DNA of 64,000 bases from Mangrovicoccus sp. HB161399 (GTDB lineage Bacteria > Pseudomonadota > Alphaproteobacteria > Rhodobacterales > Rhodobacteraceae): NCBI RefSeq assembly GCF_013184745.1, contig NZ_JAATVU010000003.1, forward strand, positions 1 to 64,000. Direction: 5' to 3'. This document shows, one piece after another, positions 16,966-28,169 of this stretch. The stretch's first letter is position 1. Every line of letters starts with the position of its first letter. The notes beneath the pieces are model-generated. The model saw only the letters and a program-made list of their open reading frames with translations, was not told the DNA's origin and searched no databases. The position numbers were made by a program, and so were the translations under genes.

Positions 16966-19032
16966 ATGGGCAAGTGGCGCGTGGGCGTGGACAGCGGCGG
17001 GACCTTCACCGATGTCTGCATGTTCGACGAGACCGAGGGACGGGTGAAGATCTGGAAGGTCTCCTCCACCCCGGACGATCCTTCGCGCGGGATCGCGCAG
17101 GGCGTCGAGGAAGGCATGCGGGTCCATGGCGGCGCCACCGACGCGCCGCTGAAGGAAATCGGCTATTTCGGCCATGGCACGACGGTCGCGACCAATGCGC
17201 TGATCCAGCACCGCGGTGCCAAGGTCGGGCTGATCACCACCGACGGCTTCCGCGACCTCCTGGAAATCGGCCGCCAGAAGCGTCCGAGCCTCTATGACAT
17301 CTTCGCCGACAAGCCGCTGACCCTGGTGCCGCGCCACCTGCGCTTCGGCGTGCCGGAGCGGCTGCTGCACACCGGCGAGGTCGAGCTGCCGCTCGACGAG
17401 ACCGCCGTGCGCGAGGCGGCAGAGGCGATGAAGGCCGAAGGCGTCGAAGCCGTCGCCATCTGCTTCCTCTATGCCTTCATCAATCCGGGCCACGAGAAGC
17501 GCGCCAAGGAGATCGTCGCCGAGATCCTGCCCGAGGCCTTCCTCTGCACCAGCCACGAGATCGCCCCAGAGTTCCGCGAATTCGAACGGCTGTCCACCGC
17601 GACGGTGAACGCCTATCTCGGACCGCTGATGCACCGCTACATCCACCGCCTGTCGCTGCGCCTCGACGAACTCGGGCTGAAATCCGCGCCGCACCTGACC
17701 CAGTCGAATGGCGGCGTGGCGAGCTTCGAGGCCGCCGCAGACGCGCCGGTGCGCACCGTCCTCAGCGGTCCCTCGACCGGCGTGGTCGCGGCCGAGGCGC
17801 TGGGAACCCAGGCGGGCTTTCCCGACATCATCACCTTCGACATGGGCGGCACTTCTTCCGACGTGGCGCTGATGACCGGCGGGGCGACCAGCCAGGCCAA
17901 CGAGGCCGTGGTCCACGGCTACCCGATCAAGGCGCCGATGCTCGACATCCACACCGTGGGGGCGGGCGGCGGCTCGATCGCGCGGATCGACACCGGCGGC
18001 TTCCTCAAGGTCGGCCCGCAGAGCGCCGGCGCCGATCCGGGGCCGGTCTGCTACGGCAAGGGCAATGCCGAGCCGACCGTGACCGACGCGAACATCGCGC
18101 TGCAGGTTCTGAACCCGACCCATATCCTCGGCGGCCGCATGGAGGTCCATCGCGACCTCGCCATGGACGCGATCGGCAAGATGGCCGACGGCCTCGGCAT
18201 GGGCGTGATGGAGACCGCGCAGGGAATCATCTCTGTCGTCACCGCCAACATGGCGCGCGCGATCCGGGTGATCTCGGTCCAGCGCGGCTACGACCCGCGC
18301 GACTACGTGCTGATGGCCTTCGGCGGCGCCGGTCCGCTGCATGCCGTGCGGCTGGCGCAGGAACTCGACATGACCCGCGTGCTGGTGCCGCGGACGCCCG
18401 GGACGCTCTGCGCCATGGGCCTCTTGCTGACCGACCTGCGCGCCAGCTTCCCGGTCACCCGCCTGACGCCGCTGGTCGCGGACTCGATCCCGGCGATCCA
18501 GACCGCTCTGGACGAGGTGGTCGCCAAGGCGGCCGGGTGGTTCGAGGCCGAGGGCATTTCCGAGACCGCGCGCCGGGTGCTCCTGACCATCGACGTGCGC
18601 TACGAGGGCCAGAACTACGAGCTCTCCGTGCCGGTCGGGCCGGGCGCCTTCGACGCCGAAAGCCTTGCCCAGCTGATCGCGGGCTTCGAGGCCGAGCATG
18701 AACGCCTCTACGGCTTCACTGCCGAGGGCGAGAAGATCAACGCCGTGACCTTCCGCGCCGAAGCACTGGGTCTCGTCGAGAAGGCGCAGCTTCCGGAGCG
18801 CCAGCTGGGCGATGCGGATGCCGCCGCGGCCGTGATCGGCGCGCGCGAGATCTGGTTCCCGGAAACCGGCGCCTTCACGGAAAGCCCGATCTACGACCGC
18901 GAGAAGCTTCTGCCCGGCATGGAATTCGCCGGCCCGGCCGTGGTCGAGCAGATGGACACCACCACCCTCGTGCCGCCGGGCGTCGCCGCCCGCGTCGATG
19001 CCTTCGAAAACCTGATCCTGGACCTCGCATGA
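16966..19032 (+). CDS. hyuA: Hydantoinase/oxoprolinase subunit A
   Basis: A 688-residue protein with Hydant_A_N and Hydantoinase_A domains. The N-terminal phosphate-binding motif GVDSGGTFTDV (7-17) and the ASKHA-type TFDMGGTSSDVAL show an ATP-dependent fold; GHGTTVATNALIQ is also conserved. Family members hydrolyse hydantoins, N-methylhydantoin, 5-oxoproline or carboxylate acetone in complex with a B subunit. The start follows GGAGACGAGA. Its stop overlaps the hyuB start (ATGA). It is the first gene of a long operon with a dipeptide-type ABC importer, so the substrate is probably imported. Confidence 0.88.
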   Translation: MGKWRVGVDSGGTFTDVCMFDETEGRVKIWKVSSTPDDPSRGIAQGVEEGMRVHGGATDAPLKEIGYFGHGTTVATNALIQHRGAKVGLITTDGFRDLLEIGRQKRPSLYDIFADKPLTLVPRHLRFGVPERLLHTGEVELPLDETAVREAAEAMKAEGVEAVAICFLYAFINPGHEKRAKEIVAEILPEAFLCTSHEIAPEFREFERLSTATVNAYLGPLMHRYIHRLSLRLDELGLKSAPHLTQSNGGVASFEAAADAPVRTVLSGPSTGVVAAEALGTQAGFPDIITFDMGGTSSDVALMTGGATSQANEAVVHGYPIKAPMLDIHTVGAGGGSIARIDTGGFLKVGPQSAGADPGPVCYGKGNAEPTVTDANIALQVLNPTHILGGRMEVHRDLAMDAIGKMADGLGMGVMETAQGIISVVTANMARAIRVISVQRGYDPRDYVLMAFGGAGPLHAVRLAQELDMTRVLVPRTPGTLCAMGLLLTDLRASFPVTRLTPLVADSIPAIQTALDEVVAKAAGWFEAEGISETARRVLLTIDVRYEGQNYELSVPVGPGAFDAESLAQLIAGFEAEHERLYGFTAEGEKINAVTFRAEALGLVEKAQLPERQLGDADAAAAVIGAREIWFPETGAFTESPIYDREKLLPGMEFAGPAVVEQMDTTTLVPPGVAARVDAFENLILDLA

Positions 19033-20660
19033 CCCGCCTCGAAAAACCGGCCGGCGACCGCCCGGCCACGCTCGATCCCATCACCGTCGAGGTGATCGGC
19101 TCCGCGCTTTCCTCCATCGTCGACGAGACCGGCGAGGCGCTGGTGCGCGCCTCCTACTCGACCAACATCAAGGAGCGGCGCGACTGCTCCACTGCGCTCT
19201 TCGACCGCGAGGGCCGCACGCTCTGCCAGGCGGAACATATCCCGATCCACCTCGGCTCCTTCATCGAATTCGTGCCGAAGGTGCTGGAACTGCATGACAT
19301 CGAGGACATGCAGCCGGGCGACGTCTTCATCGGCAACGATGCCTACATGGGCGGCGGTACCCACCTGCCGGACATCGTGCTGGCCGAGCCGATCTTCGTC
19401 GACGGCGCGCTGGCGGCCTGGACGGTGAACCTCGCCCACCATTCGGATTTCGCCGACCGCGGCCACGAGCACATCTACCAGGAGGGCCTGCGCATCCCGC
19501 CGATCCGGCTCTACCGGGCGGGCAAGCTGCAGAAGGACGTGCAGGATCTGGTGCTGCTGAACTGCCAGGTGCCGCGCGAGCGCTTGTCGGATCTGCGCGC
19601 GCAGATGGCGGCGAACCGCGTCGGCGTCCAGCGCTTCCAGGGGCTCTGCGCCAAGCACGGCGTCGGCACGGTGCTGGCGGCGGGCGACGAGCTGCTGGAT
19701 TACGCCGAGCGCAAGATGCGCGCCGGGATCGCCCAGCTGCCCGACGGCACCTATTCCTTCGAGGATGTCTTCGACGGGATCGACATCGACGAGCCGATGC
19801 CGCTGAAGGTAACGGTGAAGATCGAGGGCGAGACCATGGATCTCGACTTCGACGCGCCGCCGCAGGTGCGCGCCGGCATCAACATGACGATGACCGCGCT
19901 CCTGGCAACGGTCTACTACATCGTGAAATCCGTGGTCGATCCGACCATCCTGCCGAATTCCGGCCTGTCGCGCCCGCTGACGGTCTCGGCGCCGAAGGGC
20001 TCGATCCTGAACTGCGCCCATCCCGCGCCGGTCAACGGCCGGGTCCAGACCTGCCAGCGGGTCGCCGATCTCGTGCTCGGCGCGCTCGCGAAGGCGGTGC
20101 CGGACCGCGCGATGGCCTGCACCAACTCGGCCTGCACCGTGGCGGTCTTCGCCGGCACCCGCGAGAGCGGCCCCGAGAAGGGCAATCTCTGGGTCTACCT
20201 GGAAACCATCGGCGGCGGCGGCGGCGCGCGCCGCGGCGCGGACGGGCTCGACGGCATCCATGTCCACACCACCAACACCTCGAACCTCCCCGTCGAGGCG
20301 CTGGAGCTGGAATATCCGCTGGTGCTGACCCGCTACGAGCTGGTCGACGGATCGGCGGGCGAGGGCACCTGGCGGGGCGGCATGGGCCTGCGGCGGGTCT
20401 ACCGCGCGACCGAGGACTGCCGCGTCTCCGTCGACATCGCCCGCACGGATTCCCGCAGCTGGGGCCTTCTGGGCGGCGGCGAGGGCGGCGGCAGCCACTT
20501 CACCGCGACCAATGACAGCTTCGAGCGCGGTGACGGCCTGATGAAGGCCGGGGACGTGCTGGAAGTCGTCTCTCCCGGCGGCGGGGGCTACGGACCGGTG
20601 GCAGACCGGTCCGCAGAGGACACGGCGCGCGATGCCCGCGACGGCATCGCGGCCGCCTGA
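19029..20660 (+). CDS. hyuB: Hydantoinase/oxoprolinase subunit B
   Basis: A 543-residue Hydantoinase_B protein, the catalytic partner of HyuA. Conserved stretches include DPITVEVIGSALSSIVDE near the start, FIGNDAYMGGGTHLPDI with putative metal ligands, and the terminal SPGGGGYG. Slightly shorter than HyuB of N-methylhydantoin amidohydrolases (about 570-590) but complete. Substrate undetermined. It overlaps hyuA by 4 nt; a hairpin and 60 bp separate it from the binding-protein gene. Confidence 0.88.
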   Translation: MTRLEKPAGDRPATLDPITVEVIGSALSSIVDETGEALVRASYSTNIKERRDCSTALFDREGRTLCQAEHIPIHLGSFIEFVPKVLELHDIEDMQPGDVFIGNDAYMGGGTHLPDIVLAEPIFVDGALAAWTVNLAHHSDFADRGHEHIYQEGLRIPPIRLYRAGKLQKDVQDLVLLNCQVPRERLSDLRAQMAANRVGVQRFQGLCAKHGVGTVLAAGDELLDYAERKMRAGIAQLPDGTYSFEDVFDGIDIDEPMPLKVTVKIEGETMDLDFDAPPQVRAGINMTMTALLATVYYIVKSVVDPTILPNSGLSRPLTVSAPKGSILNCAHPAPVNGRVQTCQRVADLVLGALAKAVPDRAMACTNSACTVAVFAGTRESGPEKGNLWVYLETIGGGGGARRGADGLDGIHVHTTNTSNLPVEALELEYPLVLTRYELVDGSAGEGTWRGGMGLRRVYRATEDCRVSVDIARTDSRSWGLLGGGEGGGSHFTATNDSFERGDGLMKAGDVLEVVSPGGGGYGPVADRSAEDTARDARDGIAAA

Positions 20661-20675
20661 CGGAAACAAACGGGA

Positions 20676-20695
20676 CGGGGCCGTGCAAGGCCCCG
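20676..20695 (+). other. Hairpin between hyuB and the binding-protein gene
   Basis: CGGGGCC and GGCCCCG pair perfectly around the loop GTGCAA, with no T-run. Paired with the stronger hairpin after the binding-protein gene, it brackets that cistron and could stabilise its mRNA segment. Confidence 0.5.
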
Positions 20696-20720
20696 CCACA
20701 CATCAACAGGAGCGACAGAG

Positions 20721-22250
20721 ATGACCTTGAAGATGAACCGGCGCGGATTCCTCAACACCGCCATGGCCACCGGCACGCTGACCTTCCTCGGCGCGGCCGG
20801 GCTGCGCGCGCAGGAAGGCGGCACGCTGCGCTTCGGCCTTTCGGCCTATCCGCCCTCCTTCGACATGTGGGCCTCGACCGGCACCGCGGCTGGCACCGTC
20901 AAGCTGATGATCCATCGCGGCCTGACCTCCTACGACCCGCAGGGCGTGCTGCGCGGCGAACTGGCCGAGAGCTGGGAAGTCGACGACGCGGGCGTCTGGA
21001 CCTTCAAGCTGCGCGACGCCACCTTCCATGACGGCAAGCCGGTCACCTCGGCAGACGTGAAATACACCATCGAGAAGGTCGGCGCCGAGGACAGCACCGC
21101 CTTCCGCCGCGCCCAGATGGCCTCGATCACCAATATCGAGACCCCGGACGAGAAGACCATCAAGCTGACCACGGCCGAGCCGATCGCCGTCGTTCCCGAC
21201 TGGTTCGCGCATTACCACATGCCGATCCTGCAGGAAGGCTCGGAAGCCACCTCCACCGTCGGCGCGGGCCCGTTCAAGTTCGACAGCCTGGAGCGCGGCG
21301 TCTCCGTCAAGGTCACCGCCTATGACGGCTACTACAAGGAAGGCGAGCCCAAGGTCGACGGCATCGAGGCCATCGTCTATTCCGACGAGAACCTGCGCGT
21401 CGCGGCTCTGGAGGCAGGCGATGTCGACATCATCGAATACGTCCCCTGGGCAGCGATGGAGCGCATCGAGGAGAACGACGCGCTGACGCTGAACACCGTG
21501 CCGGGTCCGTTCATGTACCTGACCTTCAACGGCACCAAGGCGCCCTTCGACAACCCGCTGGTCCGCAAGGCGATCGGCCATGCGATCAAGCGCGAGGACG
21601 TGGTGGCCGCGGCCTTCTACAACCACGGCGCGCCGCTGTCTCACCTGCCGCTGGACGAATCCTCGTCCTTCTACAACGAGGACCTGGCCGATGGCTGGGA
21701 CTACGATCCGGAGAAGGCCAAGGCTCTGCTGGCCGAGGCGGGCTATCCCGACGGGTTCAGCTGCACGATGCTGTCCACCGCGCAATACGGCATGCACCAG
21801 TCGACCGCGGAAGTCGCGCAGGCCTATCTGATGATGATCGGCATCAACGTCACGCTCGACCTGCCCGACTGGTCGACCCGCGTGCAGAAGGGCAACGAGG
21901 GCCAGTACGACATCGCCGTCATGGGCACCTCGGCCGACATGAACGATCCCGACGGCCTGACCACCATCATGGACGGTTCGGCGAAGCCCAGCTTCGTGCG
22001 CAGCTTCGGCATCGAGGTCCCGGCGGTCACCGAGGCGCTGAACAAGGGCCGCGTGACCTTCGAGCAGGCCGAGCGCAAGAAGATCTACCACGACATGGAG
22101 GCCGCCGCGATCGAGCAGTCGCCCTGCGTGTTCCTGTGCTCGCGCGCCCAGGGCTATGCCATGGCCTCGACCGTCACCGGCTTCTCGAACCTGCCGGGCC
22201 AGCTCACCTTCTATTCCGGCGTCACGCTGGAAGAGACCGCAAAGGGCTGA
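20721..22250 (+). CDS. ABC transporter substrate-binding protein, dipeptide/oligopeptide type
   Basis: A 509-residue periplasmic protein of the SBP_bac_5 family (DppA/OppA/NikA). An N-terminal Tat-like signal is visible: the pair in MNRRGFLNTAMATG, a hydrophobic stretch, and a likely cut after LRA near residue 30. The mature protein starts with EGGTLRFGLSAYPPSFD, and LAESWEVDDAGVWTFKLRD is family-typical. It should capture the substrate for the downstream permeases, perhaps a hydantoin, N-carbamoyl amino acid or small peptide given its neighbours. Hairpins lie on both sides. Confidence 0.9.
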   Translation: MTLKMNRRGFLNTAMATGTLTFLGAAGLRAQEGGTLRFGLSAYPPSFDMWASTGTAAGTVKLMIHRGLTSYDPQGVLRGELAESWEVDDAGVWTFKLRDATFHDGKPVTSADVKYTIEKVGAEDSTAFRRAQMASITNIETPDEKTIKLTTAEPIAVVPDWFAHYHMPILQEGSEATSTVGAGPFKFDSLERGVSVKVTAYDGYYKEGEPKVDGIEAIVYSDENLRVAALEAGDVDIIEYVPWAAMERIEENDALTLNTVPGPFMYLTFNGTKAPFDNPLVRKAIGHAIKREDVVAAAFYNHGAPLSHLPLDESSSFYNEDLADGWDYDPEKAKALLAEAGYPDGFSCTMLSTAQYGMHQSTAEVAQAYLMMIGINVTLDLPDWSTRVQKGNEGQYDIAVMGTSADMNDPDGLTTIMDGSAKPSFVRSFGIEVPAVTEALNKGRVTFEQAERKKIYHDMEAAAIEQSPCVFLCSRAQGYAMASTVTGFSNLPGQLTFYSGVTLEETAKG

Positions 22251-22258
22251 GCCCCTCC

Positions 22259-22289
22259 GCCCCCGCCCGCTGACCTCCCGGGCGGGGGC
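22259..22289 (+). other. Strong 11-bp GC hairpin after the binding-protein gene
   Basis: GCCCCCGCCCG and CGGGCGGGGGC pair perfectly around a nine-base loop, nine bases after the stop codon. No T-tract follows. It is likely a 3'-stabilising or partial-termination structure that raises binding protein over permease, a common feature of ABC operons. Confidence 0.6.
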
Positions 22290-22321
22290 CCCTGAATTCT
22301 AGGAACGGACACGCCGCACCG

Positions 22322-23278
22322 ATGCTCCGCTACGTCGCCCTCCGCGTGCTCATCGCGCTCGTGCTGGTCTGGCTGGTTTCCACGCTGGTCTTTCTGGTGC
22401 TCCATCTCGTGCCCGGCGATCCGGCCGAGCTGCTGCTTTCCGCGGGCAATACCGCGCCCGACCCCGAGGCCGTCGCCCAGCTGCGATCGCAGATGGGGCT
22501 CGACCGCCCGGTCCTCGCGCAATACGCCTCGTACATCGCCGACCTGACGCATCTGGATTTCGGCGTTTCGCTGCGCGACCAGAACCCGATCGCGCCCGAA
22601 CTGGCGCTGCGCCTGCCGCGCACGCTGGAGCTGATCCTCGCCGCCGCGCTGATCGCCAGCCTGATCGGCGTGCCGCTCGGCACGATCGCCGCGATGCGCG
22701 ACGGCGGCTGGTCGGAGAAGCTGGTCTCGCTGCTGGCCTCCGCCGCGCTCTCGACCCCGGTCTTCGTCGTCGGCACGACGCTGGTGCTGGTCTTCGCGCA
22801 ATGGCTGGGCTGGATCTCGGCGGGCGGCTACGTGCCGCTGGCTGAAGACCCGGCACGCCACTTTGCGCTGCTCGCCATGCCCGCCGCGACCATCGCGCTG
22901 CCCTTGACCGCCGTGATGATCCGCATGACCCGCGCCTCGGTGCTGGAAGTGCTGGAGAAGGACCATGTCCGCACCGCCCGCGCCAAGGGCCTGGCCCGCG
23001 GCCCGATCATCCGCCGCCATGTCGTCCGCAACGCGCTGGTGCCGGTCATCACCGTGCTCGGGCTGGAAATGGGCACGCTGATCGGCGGCACCGTCCTGGT
23101 GGAATACGTGTTCAACTGGCCCGGCCTGTCGGGCTATCTCGTCCGTGCCGTGGAGGCCCGCGACTACCCCGAAGTGGTCGGCATCGTGCTGGTGATCTCC
23201 TTCCTCTTCGTGCTCCTCAATCTTCTCATCGACATCACCTACGCGGTGCTCGACCCAAGGGTGAAACTGGCGAAATGA
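22322..23278 (+). CDS. ABC transporter permease (DppB-type)
   Basis: A 318-residue inner-membrane protein with about six hydrophobic segments. The EAA-loop region around VRTARAKGLARGPIIRRHVVRNAL contacts the ATPase. Typical N-terminal MLRYVALRVLIALVLVWLVS and length for DppB/GsiC. Forms a heterodimeric channel with the permease half of the next gene, whose start overlaps its stop by 4 nt. Confidence 0.92.
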   Translation: MLRYVALRVLIALVLVWLVSTLVFLVLHLVPGDPAELLLSAGNTAPDPEAVAQLRSQMGLDRPVLAQYASYIADLTHLDFGVSLRDQNPIAPELALRLPRTLELILAAALIASLIGVPLGTIAAMRDGGWSEKLVSLLASAALSTPVFVVGTTLVLVFAQWLGWISAGGYVPLAEDPARHFALLAMPAATIALPLTAVMIRMTRASVLEVLEKDHVRTARAKGLARGPIIRRHVVRNALVPVITVLGLEMGTLIGGTVLVEYVFNWPGLSGYLVRAVEARDYPEVVGIVLVISFLFVLLNLLIDITYAVLDPRVKLAK

Positions 23279-25130
23279 CCCGAGCTCAACGTTCCCTCTA
23301 CATCTGGCTGGGACTGGCAGCGGTCCTGATCGCCTTCCCGCTCCTGGCCCCCGTCCTGCCGCTCCAGCCGACCATCGGCATGGACATCCCCCACCGCTTC
23401 GCCGGTCCCTCGGCCGCGAACTGGCTGGGCAACGACGAATACGGCCGCGATGTGCTGTCCCGCATCATCTGGGGCGCGCGCGCCTCGCTGGCCGTGGCCT
23501 TCGGCTCGGCCTTCTGCGCCGCTGTCATCGGCACGGTCCTCGGGCTCCTCGGCGGCTATTTCCGCGGCATTACCGAGGTGCTGGCGGTCCGCTCCACCGA
23601 GATCGTGATCTGCCTGCCGCCGCTGCTGCTGGCGATGCTGGTGATCACCATCCTCGGCGCGGGCGTTCTGACGCTGACCGTGGCGCTGACCATCCTCTTC
23701 GTGCCGAACTACACACGCGTGGTCTATGCCGCGACGCTGCAGACCGGCGGGCTCGATTTCGTGAAGGCGCAGGAGGCGATGGGCACCCATCCGCTGAAGA
23801 TTCTCGCCCGCACCGTGCTGCCGAACATCGTGCCGCCGCTGCTGGTGCAGTTCTCGCTGACCGTTGCCTCGGGCATCCTGCTGGAATCCGGCCTCTCCTT
23901 CCTCGGCCTCGGCGTCGTTCCGCCCGCGCCCTCCTGGGGCCTGATGATCCGCGCCGCGCGCGCCGCGATGGACCAGCAGCCGCTGCTCCTGCTCTGGCCG
24001 TCGCTGTCGCTGGCGGGCACCGTCCTGCTGCTGAACGTGATCTGCGACCGCCTGCAGGACGTGCTCAGCCCCAAGACCGCCGCCCGTGGCGGGGCCGCCT
24101 GGCTGCGCCGCCAGATCAAGCGCACGCCCGGCGTCCCGGCGCCCGAGGTGCCGCTCCTGAAGATCGAGGACCTTTCGGTCGGCGTCGCGCTGGAGCATGG
24201 CTCGATGGGCCTGACCAAGGGCATTTCCTTCGAGATCAAGCCCGGCGAGACCATGGCGCTGGTCGGCGAGAGCGGCTCGGGCAAGACCCTGACCGGGCTC
24301 GCCATGACCGGGCTCCTGCCCAACGCGCTGAACGTCACCGACGGCCATGCCTGGTTCCGGACGGACAACGGCGTCGTCGACCTGTCCGCGCTGACCGAGG
24401 ACGAGTTCGGGCCGCTGCGCGGCAACGAGATCTCGATGGTCTTCCAGGATGCCTCCGCCGCGCTGAACCCGGTGCACCGCATCGGCGACCAGCTGGCCGA
24501 GATCATCCAGCGCCACCGCCCGATGCCCAAGGCGCAGGCTGAGGAGGAGGTGGTGGACCTGCTTCGCAAGGTCGGCATTCCCGATCCCGAACGCCGCCAG
24601 CGTGCCTATCCGTTCGAGCTTTCGGGCGGCCAGCGGCAGCGCGCGATGATCGCCATGGCCGTCGCCAACGCGCCGAAGCTCTTGATCGCCGACGAGCCGA
24701 CCACCGCGCTGGACCCGACGATCCAGGCGCAGATCCTGCGGCTCTTCGGCAAGCTGAAGGACGACAATCCCGGCATGGGCGTGATCTTCGTCACCCACAA
24801 CCTCGCCGTGGTGAAGGAAATCGCCACCCATGTCTCGGTGATGTATGCAGGCCAGGTGGTGGAGCAGGGGACCGTCGCGGAAGTCTTCGCCGACCCGCGC
24901 CACCCCTATACCAAGGCGCTGCTGGCCTCCGTGCCGGAAAGCGATGCCGAGCGGCTGGAGTCCATCCCCGGCACCGTGCCGCAGCCCGGCGCCATGCCCG
25001 AGGGCTGCCGCTTCGCCCCGCGCTGCGCCCATGCCGCCGCCGCCTGCGCCGCGCCGCAGCCGCTGCTGGACACCGGCGCCGGCCGCACCACCCGCTGCCT
25101 CCGCTGGGCCGATCTCTGGAAGGATGTCGC

Positions 25131-25134
<4 letters not shown>
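23275..25134 (+). CDS. Fused ABC permease (DppC-type) and ATPase (DppD-type)
   Basis: A 619-residue fusion. Residues 1 to about 270 form a DppC-type permease with GNDEYGRDVLSRIIWGAR and the EAA loop near VKAQEAMGTHPLKI. After a short basic linker (about 270-295), a complete ATPase follows: Walker A GESGSGKT near 330, signature LSGGQRQR near 449, Walker B LLIADEPTTALD, and a C-terminal oligopeptide-type tail with PEGCRFAPRC. No frameshift or stop lies at the junction, so the fusion is genuine. Together with the neighbouring permease and ATPase it makes a full importer. It overlaps genes on both sides by 4 nt. Confidence 0.92.
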
Positions 25135-26116
<982 letters not shown>

Positions 26117-26120
<4 letters not shown>

Positions 26121-26827
26121 AGCTGGCGATGATCTCCGGGGCGAACCGCGGCATCGGCCTCGCCATCGCGCGCGAACTGGCCGCGGCGGGCTACCGGCTG
26201 TCCCTGGGCGTCCGCGATCCGCGCCGCCTGCCCAAGGACCTGGAGCATTTCGCCGATCTCAGCTTCGCCTATGACGCCGCCGATCCCGGCGCGGGCCGCG
26301 CCTGGGTCGAGGCGACCATGGCCATCTCTGGCCGGATCGACGTGCTGGTCAACAATGCGGGCATCGCCGAGCATCTGGGCCTGATGGAGGAGCCGCCGCT
26401 GCCCGATGCGGAGGCCGAGGCGACGCTCGACCGGCTGCTCGCGATCAACGTCAAGGCTCCCTTCCTGCTGACTCGGGCGGCGCTGCCGCATCTCTGCGCC
26501 TCCGGAGCGGGCCGCATCGTCACCGTGTCGTCGATGTCCGGCAAGCGGGTGCTGGGGCTGAACGCCGGCTACCAGGTGGCGAAGCACGCCGCGGTCGCCC
26601 TGTCGAATGCGGCACGCCGGACCGGGTGGGAGCACGGGGTGCGCGGCACTGCGGTCTGTCCGGCCTATGTCGCCACCGACATGACCGTGAAGCATGGCGA
26701 ACTGGACCGCGAGGAGATCACCCAGCCGGAGGATCTTGCAAAACTCGTGGCGCATGTCATCCAGCTGCCGAACTCCGCCGCGGTGGCGGAGCTCTTGGTC
26801 AACTGGCGTTACGAACCGGGGTACTGA
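26117..26827 (+). CDS. Short-chain dehydrogenase/reductase
   Basis: A 236-residue classical SDR starting with GTG, chosen because it overlaps the ATPase stop and the Rossmann motif GANRGIG falls at 8-14. The catalytic set is complete: N111, S138/S139, Y152 and K156 (GYQVAKHA), with NNAG at 79-82. Oxidises or reduces an alcohol/ketone with NAD(P). Being in the same operon as the importer and hydantoinase, it probably acts on a breakdown product. The stop shares a base with the next start. Confidence 0.9.
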
Positions 26828-28164
26828 TGCATCCTCAGCTTGATATCGTCGCGCCTTCGCCGGATGTCCCGGCGGAGGCCGATACGGTGGTGATCGGCGG
26901 CGGCATTGCCGGCGTCACGGCGGCGCTGGAGCTGGCCGAGCGCGGCCAGCGCGTGGCGCTGGTGGAAAAGGGCGAGATCGCCGCCGAGCAGTCCTGCCGC
27001 AACTGGGGCTGGGTGCGCTGTTCGGGCCGCGACCGGGCGGAATTTCCGCTGGGCGTGCTGTCGCTGTCGCTTTGGGACCAGATGGCGCAGCGCACCGGGC
27101 GCGAAACCGGCTTCCGCCGCACCGGCGTGGTCTACACCGCCTACAATAAGCGGGAACTGCGCGTTCTGGAGGAGAGCCTCGCCAATTGCCGCGACCACGG
27201 CATCAACGTGCGCTGGATGTCGCCGTCCGAATTTGCGGAATTCATGCCGCAGCATGCGCCGTCGGTGCTGGGCGCGCTGCATACGCCGGATGACGGGCGC
27301 GCCGAGCCTTCGATCGCCGTGCCCGCCATGGCCCGCGCCGCGCAGGACCGGGGGGTCGCGCTCCTGACCCGCTGCGCGGCGCGCGGTCTGGAAACCTCTG
27401 CCGGCGCCGTCTCGGGCGTCATCACCGAAAGGGGCGTGATCCGCTGCAAGGCGGCGATCCTCGCGGGCGGGGCCTGGTCGCGGCTGTTTGCGGGCAATCT
27501 CGGGATCGGGCTGCCGATCCTCAAGATCAAGGGCTCGGTGATGCGCACCGGGCCGATGCCGCTTGCCCCCACCACCGCGCTCGGCGACAGCGAGATCGGC
27601 GTGCGCGTGCGGCTCGACGGCGGGCTGAACCTGGCCTATCGCGGCGGCTCGCCCGCGCAGATCACGCCGGACAGCTTCCGCATGTTCTTCCGCTTCCTTC
27701 CGAGCCTGATCGAGACCCGCCACGAGCTGAGCCTTGAACTGGGCCGCAGCTTCCTCGACGAGGCGAAGATGCCCCGGACCTGGGACCCCTCCGGCCCGTC
27801 GCCGATGGAAACCGACGAATGGCGCATCTGGAACCCGGCGCCCACGGAACGGCTTCTGGCCCGCGCCCGCCGCGAATGGTCCAAGCGCTTTCCCGAATGC
27901 GGCGCGATCGAGGTGGCGGACAGCTGGGCCGGGATGATGGATGTCACGCCGGACGCCGTGCCGGTGATCTCCGAGACCTCCATCCCGGGGCTCATCCTGT
28001 CCACGGGCTATTCCGGCCACGGCTTCGGCATCGGGCCGGGGGCCGGGCGGCTGGCTGCCGATCTTGCGAGCGGCAGCACGCCCTGCGTCGATCCCGCGCC
28101 GTTCCGGCTCGGCCGGTTCGGCAAGGTCGCCGCGCCGAAGCACAGGGGGCTCGTCGCGGCGTGA
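26827..28164 (+). CDS. FAD-dependent amino-acid/amine oxidoreductase (DAO family)
   Basis: A 445-residue flavoprotein of the DadA/glycine-oxidase/sarcosine-oxidase family. The dinucleotide-binding GGGIAGVTAALELAERG begins near residue 24. CRNWGWVRCSGRDRAEFP follows where FAD and substrate contacts are expected, and the C-terminal GYSGHGFGIGPGAG segment is typical. It should oxidatively deaminate or demethylate an amino acid such as a D-amino acid, glycine or sarcosine. Translationally coupled to the SDR (TGATG). Last gene of the operon, convergent with the GhrA-like gene 5 bp away. Confidence 0.88.
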   Translation: MHPQLDIVAPSPDVPAEADTVVIGGGIAGVTAALELAERGQRVALVEKGEIAAEQSCRNWGWVRCSGRDRAEFPLGVLSLSLWDQMAQRTGRETGFRRTGVVYTAYNKRELRVLEESLANCRDHGINVRWMSPSEFAEFMPQHAPSVLGALHTPDDGRAEPSIAVPAMARAAQDRGVALLTRCAARGLETSAGAVSGVITERGVIRCKAAILAGGAWSRLFAGNLGIGLPILKIKGSVMRTGPMPLAPTTALGDSEIGVRVRLDGGLNLAYRGGSPAQITPDSFRMFFRFLPSLIETRHELSLELGRSFLDEAKMPRTWDPSGPSPMETDEWRIWNPAPTERLLARARREWSKRFPECGAIEVADSWAGMMDVTPDAVPVISETSIPGLILSTGYSGHGFGIGPGAGRLAADLASGSTPCVDPAPFRLGRFGKVAAPKHRGLVAA

Positions 28165-28169
28165 GGCGC

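Noticed and set aside
22259-22289. Rho-independent terminator after the binding-protein gene
   Set aside because: The stem is strong but no T-run follows and the permease gene starts 33 bp later in the same operon; described as a stability hairpin instead.
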